Assembly: GCA_021783215.1 (NCBI GenBank)
Contig: JAJXUB010000007.1
Span: forward strand, 1-45,657
Direction of reading: 5' to 3'
Origin: Actinomycetes bacterium
GTDB taxonomy: Bacteria > Actinomycetota > Actinomycetes > Actinomycetales > Dermatophilaceae
Length of the DNA stretch: 45,657 nt
Shown here: positions 9,194 to 16,668 of the stretch, piece after piece
Layout of the letters: the number at the start of each line of letters is the position of its first letter
How positions within the stretch are numbered: position 1 is the stretch's first letter
Made by a program: the position numbers and the translations under genes
The notes under the pieces: generated by a model
Database searches by the model: none
What the model was told of the DNA's origin: nothing
What the model saw: the letters and a program-made list of their open reading frames with translations, nothing else

Positions 9194-10782
9194 TGGACGG
9201 CCTCCTCGTGGGTCGTTGCGGCTTGGTCCGGATCTCCCAGCGAGAGCGAGACCAGCGGTGCGGCCCCTTCGGTGGTGGTGACGGTGATGTGGGCACCGTG
9301 CCGGACGAGGGGGTCTTGGGTGAAATCCTCCTCGCGAAGGCGCGTGTGACCGTCGTGGCGCATGGAGACCACTGCGCTCGGAGGAGAGAGTCGGACGTCC
9401 ATGCTCAGCGAGGTCGCATCGGTGGCGGACCGCACGTCATCGAAGACCCGTTGGGCAAGTCGGTAGATCTGAAGCTCCACGTCGGCGGGGAAGCGGTAGC
9501 CGGACTCGTGCAGCGCCAGGGTGGTGTGCAGGTTGGTCGATCCGGCCAGCACCTGCAGTGCCGTACCCAGCAGCGTGCCGAGGGACCGGCCGGGCCGCTC
9601 GATCATGCGGAGATCGGCGATGTGCAGGCGGACGTCACGGACGGTGCTCCGGATGGCGTCCCGGAGGGCGTCCAGCTCGGCGACGGCCCCAGAGCCGCTG
9701 TGTGCGACCTCCTGGCGTACGACATCGGCGTGGTACGCCAGCGCGGCCAGGTCCTGGGCAACCCCGTCGTGCATCTCCCGGGCGAGACGCGAGCGCTCCT
9801 CGAGGGCGGCCCTCTCGCGCAGTCCGGCGAACAGGATGGACGCCTCCAACAAGGGGCTCGCGGCGCGGACGGCCCGCTCCGCCTGGATGAGCTCTTCCTT
9901 GGCATATGGCGTCGGGCGGTCCGCCGCGAGGACCCCAAGGACGGTGTCATCGGAGCTGCGGAGCGGGACGGTCAGGAGTGCCCGGGGGCGGCCGTTCTCC
10001 TGGATGGTGATGCTGCGCGGAGCCACGTCCTGCCATGCCCGCTCCAGCGCCGAGTCCTCATCGCCCGCGGGGCCCCAAGGCAGCCGGGTGACGCCGTGCA
10101 TCGCGATGGGTACGGGCCGGTCGGGTGACCCGACGACGATGACGCAGCGCTCGCAGGCAACCACGGAGGCGAGGGTGTCGAGGAGCTCGTCGCCGAGGGC
10201 CGGCGCGTCGAAGCCTGTGCGCGACTCGTCGGCGATCTCCGTCAGGCGGTGCAGGAGGGCCGTCGCCTCTCGCGCCGCATGGTTCTCCATGAGCTCGTCG
10301 TCCAAGGAGAGATGCCGCGACCACGCGCCGAGGAGAACGAGGACGGTGGCGGCGAGAATCCAGGCGAGCTCGCCCTGGTGGTCGACGGCCGTTCGCGGGT
10401 CAAGCACGACCGTCGCCCCCTCGGCGAGCGCCGCGGTCCCGACGACGTAGGCGACGGCACGCCGCCCGAGGACAAGCCCCCCGTGGTAGGCGGAAACCAG
10501 GACGAGGGGGGCGGTGGAGGGGTACAGCAGGGCGTAGGCCACCCCGCTCACGCCGGCGGACGTCATGAGCATCGCGAGGCCGTCCGCCCGCGCTCGCTGG
10601 CTGCTCGACTCGCGCAGCCGCCAGGTGGTGGCGAGGTCAAGCCCCGTCACGAGCGCGACCCACGGGAGGGCGGGGAGGACCCTGCCGTTGACCAAGGCCC
10701 ACAGGAGGGCGATTGCCGCGAAACCGAGCCTGATGGCAGGTCGCAGCAGGCGATCTTGCCGCTGAGAACTGCCCGCCCGCAT
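9184..10782 (-). CDS. Sensor histidine kinase (HisKA_3 type) with degenerate ATPase domain
   Basis: 533 aa from the ATG at 10782; a longer frame exists but its first 62 residues are Arg-rich and unlike protein. It has several N-terminal membrane helices, a GAF-like domain (ELLDTLASVVACERCVIVVG), then the dimerisation/phosphorylation helix RSRLAREMHDGVAQDLAALA with its His. The C-terminal ATP-binding domain is weak: where NarL-type kinases have an Asn in NALRHA there is DDVRSATDA, and the DxGxG loop is reduced to RHDGHTR with no second Gly box. The kinase may need a partner or may work mainly as phosphatase. A TACATT hexamer 7 nt before the ATG suggests a leaderless transcript. Confidence 0.82.
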   Translation of the reverse strand: MRAGSSQRQDRLLRPAIRLGFAAIALLWALVNGRVLPALPWVALVTGLDLATTWRLRESSSQRARADGLAMLMTSAGVSGVAYALLYPSTAPLVLVSAYHGGLVLGRRAVAYVVGTAALAEGATVVLDPRTAVDHQGELAWILAATVLVLLGAWSRHLSLDDELMENHAAREATALLHRLTEIADESRTGFDAPALGDELLDTLASVVACERCVIVVGSPDRPVPIAMHGVTRLPWGPAGDEDSALERAWQDVAPRSITIQENGRPRALLTVPLRSSDDTVLGVLAADRPTPYAKEELIQAERAVRAASPLLEASILFAGLRERAALEERSRLAREMHDGVAQDLAALAYHADVVRQEVAHSGSGAVAELDALRDAIRSTVRDVRLHIADLRMIERPGRSLGTLLGTALQVLAGSTNLHTTLALHESGYRFPADVELQIYRLAQRVFDDVRSATDATSLSMDVRLSPPSAVVSMRHDGHTRLREEDFTQDPLVRHGAHITVTTTEGAAPLVSLSLGDPDQAATTHEEAVQWV

Positions 10783-10933
10783 GAGCGCCAATGTAACGGG
10801 TAACCGGCGCCCAAGGTCGCCTTTGCCGAGAAGGCGACTGCCGCGGCGGCAGAGCCGACGGTGTCGGTCGGCGATGGGTCGCCGCCCGATGGACCGGGTC
10901 CGTGGACGCGCCCGACGGGCGAACCGCGGGAAT

Positions 10934-10949
10934 ATACCCCTAGGGGTAT
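10934..10949. promoter_or_regulatory. Perfect 16-bp palindrome, CsoR/CstR-type operator candidate
   Basis: ATACCCCTAGGGGTAT is a perfect inverted repeat 69 bp upstream of the thioredoxin-rhodanese ATG, in the divergent region with the histidine kinase. AT flanks around C4/G4 tracts are the form bound by CsoR-family repressors, which sense Cu(I) or, in CstR, persulfides. A near copy lies at 12946-12961. No csoR/cstR gene is in the window, so the regulator is inferred. Confidence 0.6.
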
Positions 10950-11018
10950 CAGTTAGGATGGTCGGCATACTGAGTCAGTACGCCGAGAACCGGTTACCCG
11001 ACCTTGGAAGGACGCCTC

Positions 11019-11717
11019 ATGGCCATCACGAACCTTACCGACGCAAGCTTCGAGCAGGCCGTGCGCGACAACGACATCGTGCTCGTCGACTTCTGGGCGG
11101 CGTGGTGCGGGCCGTGTCGCCAGTTCGCTCCGGTGTTCGAGGCTGCGTCCGAGAAGCACCCCGACATCGTCTTCGGCAAGCTCGACACGGAGGCCGAGCG
11201 CGGTATCGCCGCCGCGGCTCAGGTGACGTCCATCCCGACCCTCATGGCGTTCCGCGAGGGCGTCCTCGTCTTCTCCCAGCCCGGGGCACTCCCGGCCTCG
11301 GCTCTCGAGCAGGTCATCGACGGCGTCAAGGGCCTGAACATGGAGGAGGTCCACGCCGAGGTGGCCCGCCAGCAGGCCCTCTTGAGCAAGCCGCGGGAGG
11401 TCCAGCTGGAGGAGTTCGTCGAGCGCGTCGCCGAGGGCGCGACGGTCATCGACGTTCGCGAGCCGATGGAGTACCGCGCCGGGCACGTTCCAGGTGCCGA
11501 GCTCATGCCGATGCGCAGCGTCCCCGAGAAGGTGGGCGACCTACCGACCGACCGCCCGGTCTACGTCATCTGCGAGTCCGGAAACCGAAGCCTCCAGGCG
11601 ACGGACTACCTGCGCGGTCAGGGGCTAGAGGCCTACTCCGTGGCCGGTGGGACGGGCGTGTGGGGCCGTGCGGGTCATGAGCTCGTCACCGGCCCGTATG
11701 CCACGGCCGCCGTCTAG
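11019..11717 (+). CDS. Thioredoxin-rhodanese fusion protein
   Basis: 232 aa. The N-terminal thioredoxin domain (1-105) has the active site WAAWC30-GPC33 and cis-Pro in TSIPTLM (P73). A single-domain rhodanese follows at about 125-225 with active-site loop C185-ESGNR. I chose ATG 11019 because GGAAGGA (11006-11012) sits just ahead; a TTG 15 bp upstream is the alternative. There is no signal peptide, so it is cytoplasmic. Thioredoxin can reduce the persulfide carried by a rhodanese Cys, so the fusion may move or release sulfane sulfur. The palindrome at 10934 is the likely control site. Confidence 0.9.
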   Translation: MAITNLTDASFEQAVRDNDIVLVDFWAAWCGPCRQFAPVFEAASEKHPDIVFGKLDTEAERGIAAAAQVTSIPTLMAFREGVLVFSQPGALPASALEQVIDGVKGLNMEEVHAEVARQQALLSKPREVQLEEFVERVAEGATVIDVREPMEYRAGHVPGAELMPMRSVPEKVGDLPTDRPVYVICESGNRSLQATDYLRGQGLEAYSVAGGTGVWGRAGHELVTGPYATAAV

Positions 11718-11733
11718 CGCGAGGTAGAGCGCT

Positions 11734-11759
11734 GCCCGCTGCTCAGTGGACCAGCGGGC
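11734..11759. terminator. Hairpin between convergent genes
   Basis: GCCCGCT (11734-11740) and AGCGGGC (11753-11759) form a perfect 7-bp stem with a 12-nt loop. It sits between the ends of the thioredoxin-rhodanese gene (+) and the rhodanese lipoprotein gene (-), covering the latter's stop codon. It lacks a T tract, so termination is plausible, not certain. Confidence 0.35.
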
Positions 11760-12156
11760 GACCGGCCGCGGTCCAGGCGCCGACCCCGCCGGCGAGGTCG
11801 TAGACCGAGGTGAAACCGAGGCGCCTCATCGTCTCGACGGCGACGCCGGACCGACGACCACTGTGGCAGTAGACGGCATACGACGCGGCCTTGTCCAAGG
11901 TGGTGACCCGCTGCTCGAAGTCGGATGCCTCGACGTCCAGGTTCCTCGCGCCGGCCAGGTGACCGCTGGAGAACTCCGCCGGCGTGCGGACGTCGATGAT
12001 CGTCGTCCCGGGCGAAGACATCGCCGTGGCGAACGCGTCGACGCTCAGGGACGCTCCGTTGCGCGGCGAGCCCGCGGGCTGCCCCGACGAACAGGCAGCG
12101 AGAGCCGCCAAGGCCGCGACGGGGGCGAGTCGGAGGATGGTGCGGCGGGTGGTCAT
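11743..12156 (-). CDS. Rhodanese-domain lipoprotein
   Basis: 137 aa. A twin-Arg/hydrophobic leader (MTTRRTILRLAPVAALAALAAC) ends in a lipobox LAAC with C22 as the lipidated residue, so the mature protein sits on the outer face of the membrane. A single rhodanese domain (about 36-137) keeps the active Cys C97 in YCHSGRRSG. The ATG overlaps the stop of the deacetylase gene (ATGA), so the two are one operon. Together with the cytoplasmic thioredoxin-rhodanese it would give sulfane-sulfur handling on both sides of the membrane. A longer upstream frame lies inside the deacetylase gene and is rejected. Confidence 0.88.
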   Translation of the reverse strand: MTTRRTILRLAPVAALAALAACSSGQPAGSPRNGASLSVDAFATAMSSPGTTIIDVRTPAEFSSGHLAGARNLDVEASDFEQRVTTLDKAASYAVYCHSGRRSGVAVETMRRLGFTSVYDLAGGVGAWTAAGRPLVH

Positions 12157-12896
12157 GCGCCCTCCTCGGGCGTCGATGGGTGGTTGAGCCAGCGGAGCAG
12201 CTCGACGTCGCCTTGCAGCTCCAGGCGACGCCACAGGACGCTGCCCGGAACTGCCTGGCTCGGGTGGCACGCGATGGCCACTCGTTGCCTTGTCCGGTCG
12301 ACGACGACGGAGATGTCGACGGCATCCTCGGGTTCGCCGTGGAAGGGGACGCCGGTCTCGATGCGAAGCTGCGCCGCGACGGACCCGCTGAGGGTCCAGG
12401 CGAGGACCCCTACGTTCAGGGCGGCGCCGACGCGAACGGCAGAGGCGGTCGCGGCGATGTGGTCGGGATGTCCCGTGACGCCCGAATCGTCAAAGACGAG
12501 AAGGCCGTCGGCGCCGGCATCTCGTGCGGCACCCGCGACCTCCTCGTCCAGCTGCGCCGTATCGACGGCACGCAGCGCGCCGTCCGGGTGCCTCATCAGG
12601 CTCGTGCTCCGCGCGCCCAGCGCACTGGCCGCCTTCTGAAGCTCGTCGGCGCGGATCGTCGCGAGGCTGGCGCTCGCTCCCAGTGTCGACGCCTCGCCCT
12701 GGGTGAAGCACAGGACGTCGACCTGGGAGCCGCGGCGGACGAACGCGTCGATGATGGCCCCCAGCCCGAACGACTCGTCGTCGGGGTGGGCCACGACGAC
12801 GAGCACGGTATGCCAGTCCGGCAACCCGGCCAATGGCTCGCGCCGGGTCGCTCCCGGCGAACCCGAAGGCCGTTCCGGCTTCAGCGTCGGTGTCAT
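12153..12896 (-). CDS. PIG-L family deacetylase (LmbE-like, MshB/Mca-type fold)
   Basis: 247 aa from the ATG with GAGGAG upstream. The metal-binding motifs are visible: A36-HPDDE41 and H143-PDH146. PIG-L enzymes remove acyl groups from GlcNAc-type sugars; in actinobacteria this includes MshB (mycothiol synthesis) and Mca (cleavage of mycothiol conjugates). At 247 aa this one is shorter than typical MshB or Mca (roughly 290-300). Being translationally coupled to a rhodanese lipoprotein, a role in low-molecular-weight thiol metabolism is a reasonable inference. The operator-like palindrome at 12946 lies 50 bp upstream. Confidence 0.85.
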   Translation of the reverse strand: MTPTLKPERPSGSPGATRREPLAGLPDWHTVLVVVAHPDDESFGLGAIIDAFVRRGSQVDVLCFTQGEASTLGASASLATIRADELQKAASALGARSTSLMRHPDGALRAVDTAQLDEEVAGAARDAGADGLLVFDDSGVTGHPDHIAATASAVRVGAALNVGVLAWTLSGSVAAQLRIETGVPFHGEPEDAVDISVVVDRTRQRVAIACHPSQAVPGSVLWRRLELQGDVELLRWLNHPSTPEEGA

Positions 12897-12945
12897 GAGC
12901 GCTCCTCGGCAGGACGGGGGTCGACTGGTCCTCCTACGGCCGATG

Positions 12946-12961
12946 ATACCCCAGGGGGTAT
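12946..12961. promoter_or_regulatory. Second CsoR/CstR-type operator candidate
   Basis: ATACCCCAGGGGGTAT differs from the palindrome at 10934 at two central positions and is symmetric except for one pair. It lies between the PIG-L deacetylase (-) and DUF3311 (+) starts, so it could control one or both. The recurrence 2 kb from the first copy, on the other side of the thiol genes, argues for a shared regulator. Confidence 0.58.
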
Positions 12962-12988
12962 ACGGCCCTGGCGGCCGACGCACGTGGC

Positions 12989-13006
12989 TATGATGTGCGT
13001 CACATC
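12989..13006 (+). promoter_or_regulatory. Promoter -10 with overlapping inverted repeat for DUF3311-mctP
   Basis: A good -10 box, TATGAT (12989-12994), overlaps the inverted repeat GATGTG-CGT-CACATC (12992-13006). A dimeric regulator bound there would cover the -10 and transcription start. The half sites resemble TGTG/CACA but the spacing is too short for a normal CRP/GlxR site. No clear -35 box is seen. Confidence 0.4.
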
Positions 13007-13108
13007 GGTGCCGACCCAGCAACGGCCTCACGCCATCTGTGCTGGTCAACGGGATGGTGTCGAGCCGCGCAAGCCCGTGGTTGAAGGGCTCTGGACAAGG
13101 AGGTCAGC

Positions 13109-13498
13109 GTGTCTGCAGCAACGGGAGCAACGAGTGTGGACGGTGCGGGTCGAGGCCGCGGCAGTCGTGCCAACGGCCTTGACGACGACACCGTCCCCCC
13201 GGCGAACAAGGGCCTGCTGGTCCTCGCAGGGATCCTGTTGGCGATTCCCCTCGTGGCCCTCATGTGGGTGAGCAGCTACAACAGGGTCAGCCCGCACCTG
13301 TGGGGCTTCCCGTTCTTCATCTGGTACCAGTTCCTCTGGGTGTTCCTGTGCTCGGGGCTGACCTACGCGGCATACCTCATCGTGCTCAAGGCGCGGCCAC
13401 ACCGGCCGATGACGGACGGATCCCCGGCCGGAGCGGTCGGTGACCGCACGGACGTCGAGACGTTCGACGGTGGCATCGACGCGGAGGGGGAGCGATGA
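13109..13498 (+). CDS. DUF3311 membrane protein, partner of MctP-type permease
   Basis: 129 aa, GTG start behind a strong AAGGAGGT site (13097-13104). A charged N-terminal tail (1-33) precedes two membrane helices, LLVLAGILLAIPLVALMWV and FFIWYQFLWVFLCSGLTYAAYLIV, separated by the short SSYNRVSPHLWGFP loop typical of DUF3311. A polar tail follows. Such small two-helix proteins are regularly encoded directly before monocarboxylate/solute:sodium symporters and probably act as accessory subunits, like DUF485 MctB beside MctC. The stop overlaps the permease ATG (ATGA, 13495-13498). Confidence 0.85.
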   Translation: MSAATGATSVDGAGRGRGSRANGLDDDTVPPANKGLLVLAGILLAIPLVALMWVSSYNRVSPHLWGFPFFIWYQFLWVFLCSGLTYAAYLIVLKARPHRPMTDGSPAGAVGDRTDVETFDGGIDAEGER

Positions 13499-15171
13499 CC
13501 AGCCTCGCCACCGCGGCCACGACCACGGGAGTCAACTACACCGCGCTGACGGTCCTCGTCGTGCTCTTCTGCGCCGTCACGATCATGGGCTTCTGGGCAA
13601 CAAGATGGCGCCGGCCAACGAGCATGGCATCCCTCGACGAGTGGGGGCTCGGTGGCCGCAGCTTCGGGACGTGGATCACGTGGTTCCTGCTCGGCGGCGA
13701 CCTCTACACGGCTTACACGTTCGTCGCCGTGCCGGCGGCGATGTTCAGCGTCGGCGCCGTCGGCGGGTTCTTCGCCGTCCCGTACACGATCATCCTGTAC
13801 CCCATCATCTTCGTGTTCATGGGCCGCCTCTGGTCGGTGAGCCACCGGCACGGCTACGTGACGACGGCTGACTTCGTCAAGGGGCGCTACGGCAGCCGCG
13901 GCCTGAGCCTCGCCATCGCCCTGACCGGGTTCCTCGCGACGATGCCCTACATCGCCCTCCAGCTCGTCGGCATCCAGGCCGTCCTCGAGGTCGTCGGTCT
14001 CGGCGGCGGCGGCAGCTGGCTGGCCAGGGACCTGCCCCTGTTCATCGCCTTCGCGCTCCTTGCCGCGTACACGTACTCCAGCGGCCTGCGCGCCCCGGCC
14101 GTCATCGCGTTCGTCAAGGACACCCTCATCTACCTCGTCATCCTCATCGCGATCATCTACCTGCCGAGCAAGTTCGGTGGTTGGAGCCACATCTTCAGTG
14201 CCGCGCAGGCGAAGATGGCCACGCCCAACGCCCTCGACCACAAGCCGACGGGGGCGTTCATCCCGCCCGCGACGCAGACGTGGGCGTATGCAACGCTCGG
14301 CCTCGGCTCGGCGCTCGCCCTCTTCATGTACCCCCACTCGGTGACGGCGAGCCTGTCGGCCAAGAGCCGCAACACGCTCCGTCGCAATGCCGCGATCCTG
14401 CCGGCCTACTCCTTCCTCCTCGGCCTTCTCGCCCTGCTCGGCTGGGTCGCCATCGCGGCCCACACCAAGCCGATCGGCCTCGACGGCAAGCCCAACGCGC
14501 AGCTGGTGATCCCGAAGCTGTTCGAGGACTCCTTCCCCTCCTGGTTCGCCGGCGTCGCGTTCGCCGCCATCGCCATCGGCGCCCTCGTGCCAGCGGCCAT
14601 CATGTCGATCGCGGCGGCGAACACGTTCACTCGCAACATCTACAAGGAGTGGCTCAAGCCCGACGCGACCCCGGCACAGGAGGCGAAGGTCTCCAAGCTC
14701 GCCTCGCTCGTCGTCAAGGCGTTCGCGCTCGTGTTCGTCCTCTCTCTCGACAAGCAGAACGCCATCAACTTCCAGCTGCTCGGCGGGATCTGGATCCTTC
14801 AGACGTTCCCGGCCATTGTCTTCAGCCTCTATACGCGGTGGTTCCACAAGTGGGCGCTCCTCGTCGGCTGGTTCGTCGGGATGGTCTACGGCACCTACAC
14901 CGCCTACGGTGTCGCCAACGGCCGTGCGGGGATCAACCACTTCGGCGGGTCGCTCTCGACGATGCCGGTCATCGGGAAGCTCGGCTACATCGCGATGTCC
15001 GCCTTCGTCATCAACGCCCTCATCGCCGTGGTCCTGACGCTGGTCCTCAACGCCCTCAAGGTCCACAACGGTGCCGACGAGACACTCAAGGGCGACTACT
15101 TCGCCGATGCCGGCGATCCCCGGGTCAGGCCTCTCGACATGCCCATCCACCTGGAGGCCACCAACCCGTGA
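13495..15171 (+). CDS. mctP: Solute:sodium symporter, monocarboxylate uptake permease (MctP-like)
   Basis: 558 aa with about 13 predicted membrane helices. SSS-family hallmarks include the early DEWGLGGRSFGTWITWFLLGGDLYTAYTF stretch and the long GALVPAAIMSIAAANTFTRNIYKEW segment, where Na+ site residues lie in this family. MctP/ActP relatives import short monocarboxylates (acetate, propionate, pyruvate, lactate) driven by an ion gradient. Coupling to a DUF3311 gene supports this. The exact substrate cannot be read from the sequence. Confidence 0.85.
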   Translation: MTSLATAATTTGVNYTALTVLVVLFCAVTIMGFWATRWRRPTSMASLDEWGLGGRSFGTWITWFLLGGDLYTAYTFVAVPAAMFSVGAVGGFFAVPYTIILYPIIFVFMGRLWSVSHRHGYVTTADFVKGRYGSRGLSLAIALTGFLATMPYIALQLVGIQAVLEVVGLGGGGSWLARDLPLFIAFALLAAYTYSSGLRAPAVIAFVKDTLIYLVILIAIIYLPSKFGGWSHIFSAAQAKMATPNALDHKPTGAFIPPATQTWAYATLGLGSALALFMYPHSVTASLSAKSRNTLRRNAAILPAYSFLLGLLALLGWVAIAAHTKPIGLDGKPNAQLVIPKLFEDSFPSWFAGVAFAAIAIGALVPAAIMSIAAANTFTRNIYKEWLKPDATPAQEAKVSKLASLVVKAFALVFVLSLDKQNAINFQLLGGIWILQTFPAIVFSLYTRWFHKWALLVGWFVGMVYGTYTAYGVANGRAGINHFGGSLSTMPVIGKLGYIAMSAFVINALIAVVLTLVLNALKVHNGADETLKGDYFADAGDPRVRPLDMPIHLEATNP

Positions 15172-15208
15172 CCGGCACGCCTGAGCTCCCGACGGAGGAC
15201 GACCGTGC

Positions 15209-15235
15209 GGGGCCCGCGGCTCGGACGCGGTCCCT
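15209..15235. terminator. Hairpin between convergent genes
   Basis: GGGCCCGCG (15210-15218) and CGCGGTCCC (15226-15234) pair over nine positions with one mismatch and a 7-nt loop. It lies between the mctP stop (+) and the end of the small membrane-protein gene (-), so it could terminate both. No T run follows. Confidence 0.38.
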
Positions 15236-15242
15236 CGGTGGT

Positions 15243-15548
15243 TCAGGTCGAGGTCTTGTTCCGGCCGGTCACTAGGGCGGTGACTGCCCCGAGGATGACG
15301 GCGCCGCCGATCATCGTGGTGCCGAGGGCGAGGGCGTCGGCGTTCGCGCGGGCGTCCTCGCAGGCGCTGATCTCGGTGATGGGGTAGCCGGCCAGCGTGA
15401 GCGTGTAAGAGTCGGCGGGATGCCAGGGTGAACCACAGTCCACGGTCGCCAGCGTCGTGTCGTGGAGTCCCTGGTAGATGCCGAACAGAGCAACGAGTGC
15501 ACCGACGGCGAGGGTGACGGCGGTGATGATGCGTGCCGTGTGGGTCAT
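15243..15548 (-). CDS. Small two-helix membrane protein, unknown function
   Basis: 101 aa. It has two membrane segments (about 7-27 and 76-94) separated by an external-looking loop with two Cys residues (VDCGSPW and SACEDARA) that could form a disulfide. I do not recognise a family. The composition and helix pattern make a real gene likely. CATGAT lies six bases before the ATG (15555-15560), a leaderless-promoter arrangement seen for several genes here. Confidence 0.7.
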   Translation of the reverse strand: MTHTARIITAVTLAVGALVALFGIYQGLHDTTLATVDCGSPWHPADSYTLTLAGYPITEISACEDARANADALALGTTMIGGAVILGAVTALVTGRNKTST

Positions 15549-16010
15549 GGGTCGATCATGGCACCCGCGCCCGGACCGGCGTCGGCGGTTGTGACCTTCG
15601 TCGACGGGAAGGCGGCACTAGGCGGGCACGGCTGCCCGTGAGGCCGTCCCCGAGAAGGACGGAAGACCCGACTCCTTCAGCCGCGGCCTGGTCCCTGCAC
15701 GCGCCGTAGCATGCACCTGTCAGGTTGCTATGAATGGGCCAAACCCGTTCCGCGACGGCGTCGTTCGGACTAGCGTCACCTTTGTCGAGGTCGTTGGTTC
15801 CGACTCTCCTCCCAGTGGACTCGACGGGTCGCCTGCATCGACAGGGCGGTGCTGCGGCCATGACGCCCGGCCCGCACCTCAGCGTGGCCGGGCGTCCTGT
15901 CGCCCGGTGCGCCACGACCCCTCGGCCTGCGCCCAGGCTCAGCCGATCTCAGCAAGCCGTGCACTCAGGGCAATTATGCGCTCAGTGCAAACTTTCGGTA
16001 TCGTGCGGAC
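15549..16010. other. Intergenic region without a convincing gene
   Basis: 462 bp between the divergent small membrane-protein and TetR genes. Open frames on both strands have Arg/Pro/Ser-rich shadow composition and no ribosome sites. Visible structure: an imperfect hairpin at 15707-15730 (TAGCA...ACCT-GTC-AGGT...TGCTA) and the TetR-type inverted repeat and promoter at 15960-16004. A small RNA or a decayed gene cannot be excluded. Confidence 0.5.
15960..16004 (+). promoter_or_regulatory. tetR promoter with probable autoregulatory operator
   Basis: GCACTCAG (15961-15968) and CTCAGTGC (15981-15988) are inverted with one mismatch and a 12-bp spacer; the outer six bases TGCACT/AGTGCA are perfect. 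A -10-like TATCGT (15999-16004) ends six bases before the GTG start, so the transcript is probably leaderless. TetR repressors commonly bind such repeats in their own promoters and so control the adjacent exporter. Confidence 0.5.
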
Positions 16011-16640
16011 GTGACGTTCCAGAGCGTGGCCGGACGGCGAGCAGCCAACAAGGCGCGCACCCGGTCCGCGCTCTGTGAGGCTCTCTTCGCCCTCATCGAA
16101 GAGACGCCCCTCGAGCTCGTCACGGCGGAGCAGGTCGCCGACGCCGCCGGAGTATCACGGCGCACCTTCTTCAACTACTTCCCAAGCGTCGAGGCGATCC
16201 TTGCCCACGGCTCGGAGGAGATCCTTGACGAGGTCCGTGCGGCGCTCGCGGGACGGCCGACGGCCGAACCACTGACCGAGAGCATCGTCGCGGTCGTCGA
16301 GGACATCTTCACCGTCGACCGCCTCGACGAGAGTGTGCGGGTGTGGCGGGCCATCGAGCTGTCGCCCGCCGCGGCGAGGTACGCCCTCGCGGTGACCTCC
16401 GACCAGGTGGTCGCTCTCGCGGAGAGCTGGGCGCGTGAGCGGCTCGCGCCCCCGGACCGCCCCCTCGATGCACTGACGGTCAGCGTCCTGACATCCGCCG
16501 CGATGTCCGCCTTCGAAGCGGCTCGCCTCGACTGGCTGAGTCGCCACAACGGGCGGGTCAACGCACGCAGCCGGCGCGACTTCATCGAGACCGTTCGGCG
16601 GGCCGTGGCCCTCGTCGCCCCCGCCATCGACAGCACCTAA
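16011..16640 (+). CDS. TetR-family transcriptional regulator
   Basis: 209 aa. The N-terminal HTH (about 10-60) shows the typical TetR run: TRSALCEALFALIEETPLELVTAEQVADAAGVSRRTFFNYFPSVEAIL. The C-terminal ligand domain is not assignable to a known effector. The GTG start is the first in frame and fits the leaderless promoter. The gene is followed 28 bp on by an MMPL exporter, so it most likely represses itself and that exporter. Confidence 0.9.
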   Translation: MTFQSVAGRRAANKARTRSALCEALFALIEETPLELVTAEQVADAAGVSRRTFFNYFPSVEAILAHGSEEILDEVRAALAGRPTAEPLTESIVAVVEDIFTVDRLDESVRVWRAIELSPAAARYALAVTSDQVVALAESWARERLAPPDRPLDALTVSVLTSAAMSAFEAARLDWLSRHNGRVNARSRRDFIETVRRAVALVAPAIDST

Positions 16641-16668
16641 CCCATCAGCAACCGAAGGACACCGCTTC

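Noticed and set aside
13363-15150. 595-codon - strand ORF opposite mctP
   Set aside because: Asp/Arg/Glu-rich shadow composition typical of the frame opposite a GC-rich gene; mctP on + has clear helices and family motifs.
15556-15915. 119-codon - strand ORF in the intergenic region
   Set aside because: No ribosome site, shadow-like composition, no family resemblance; could not be supported as a gene.
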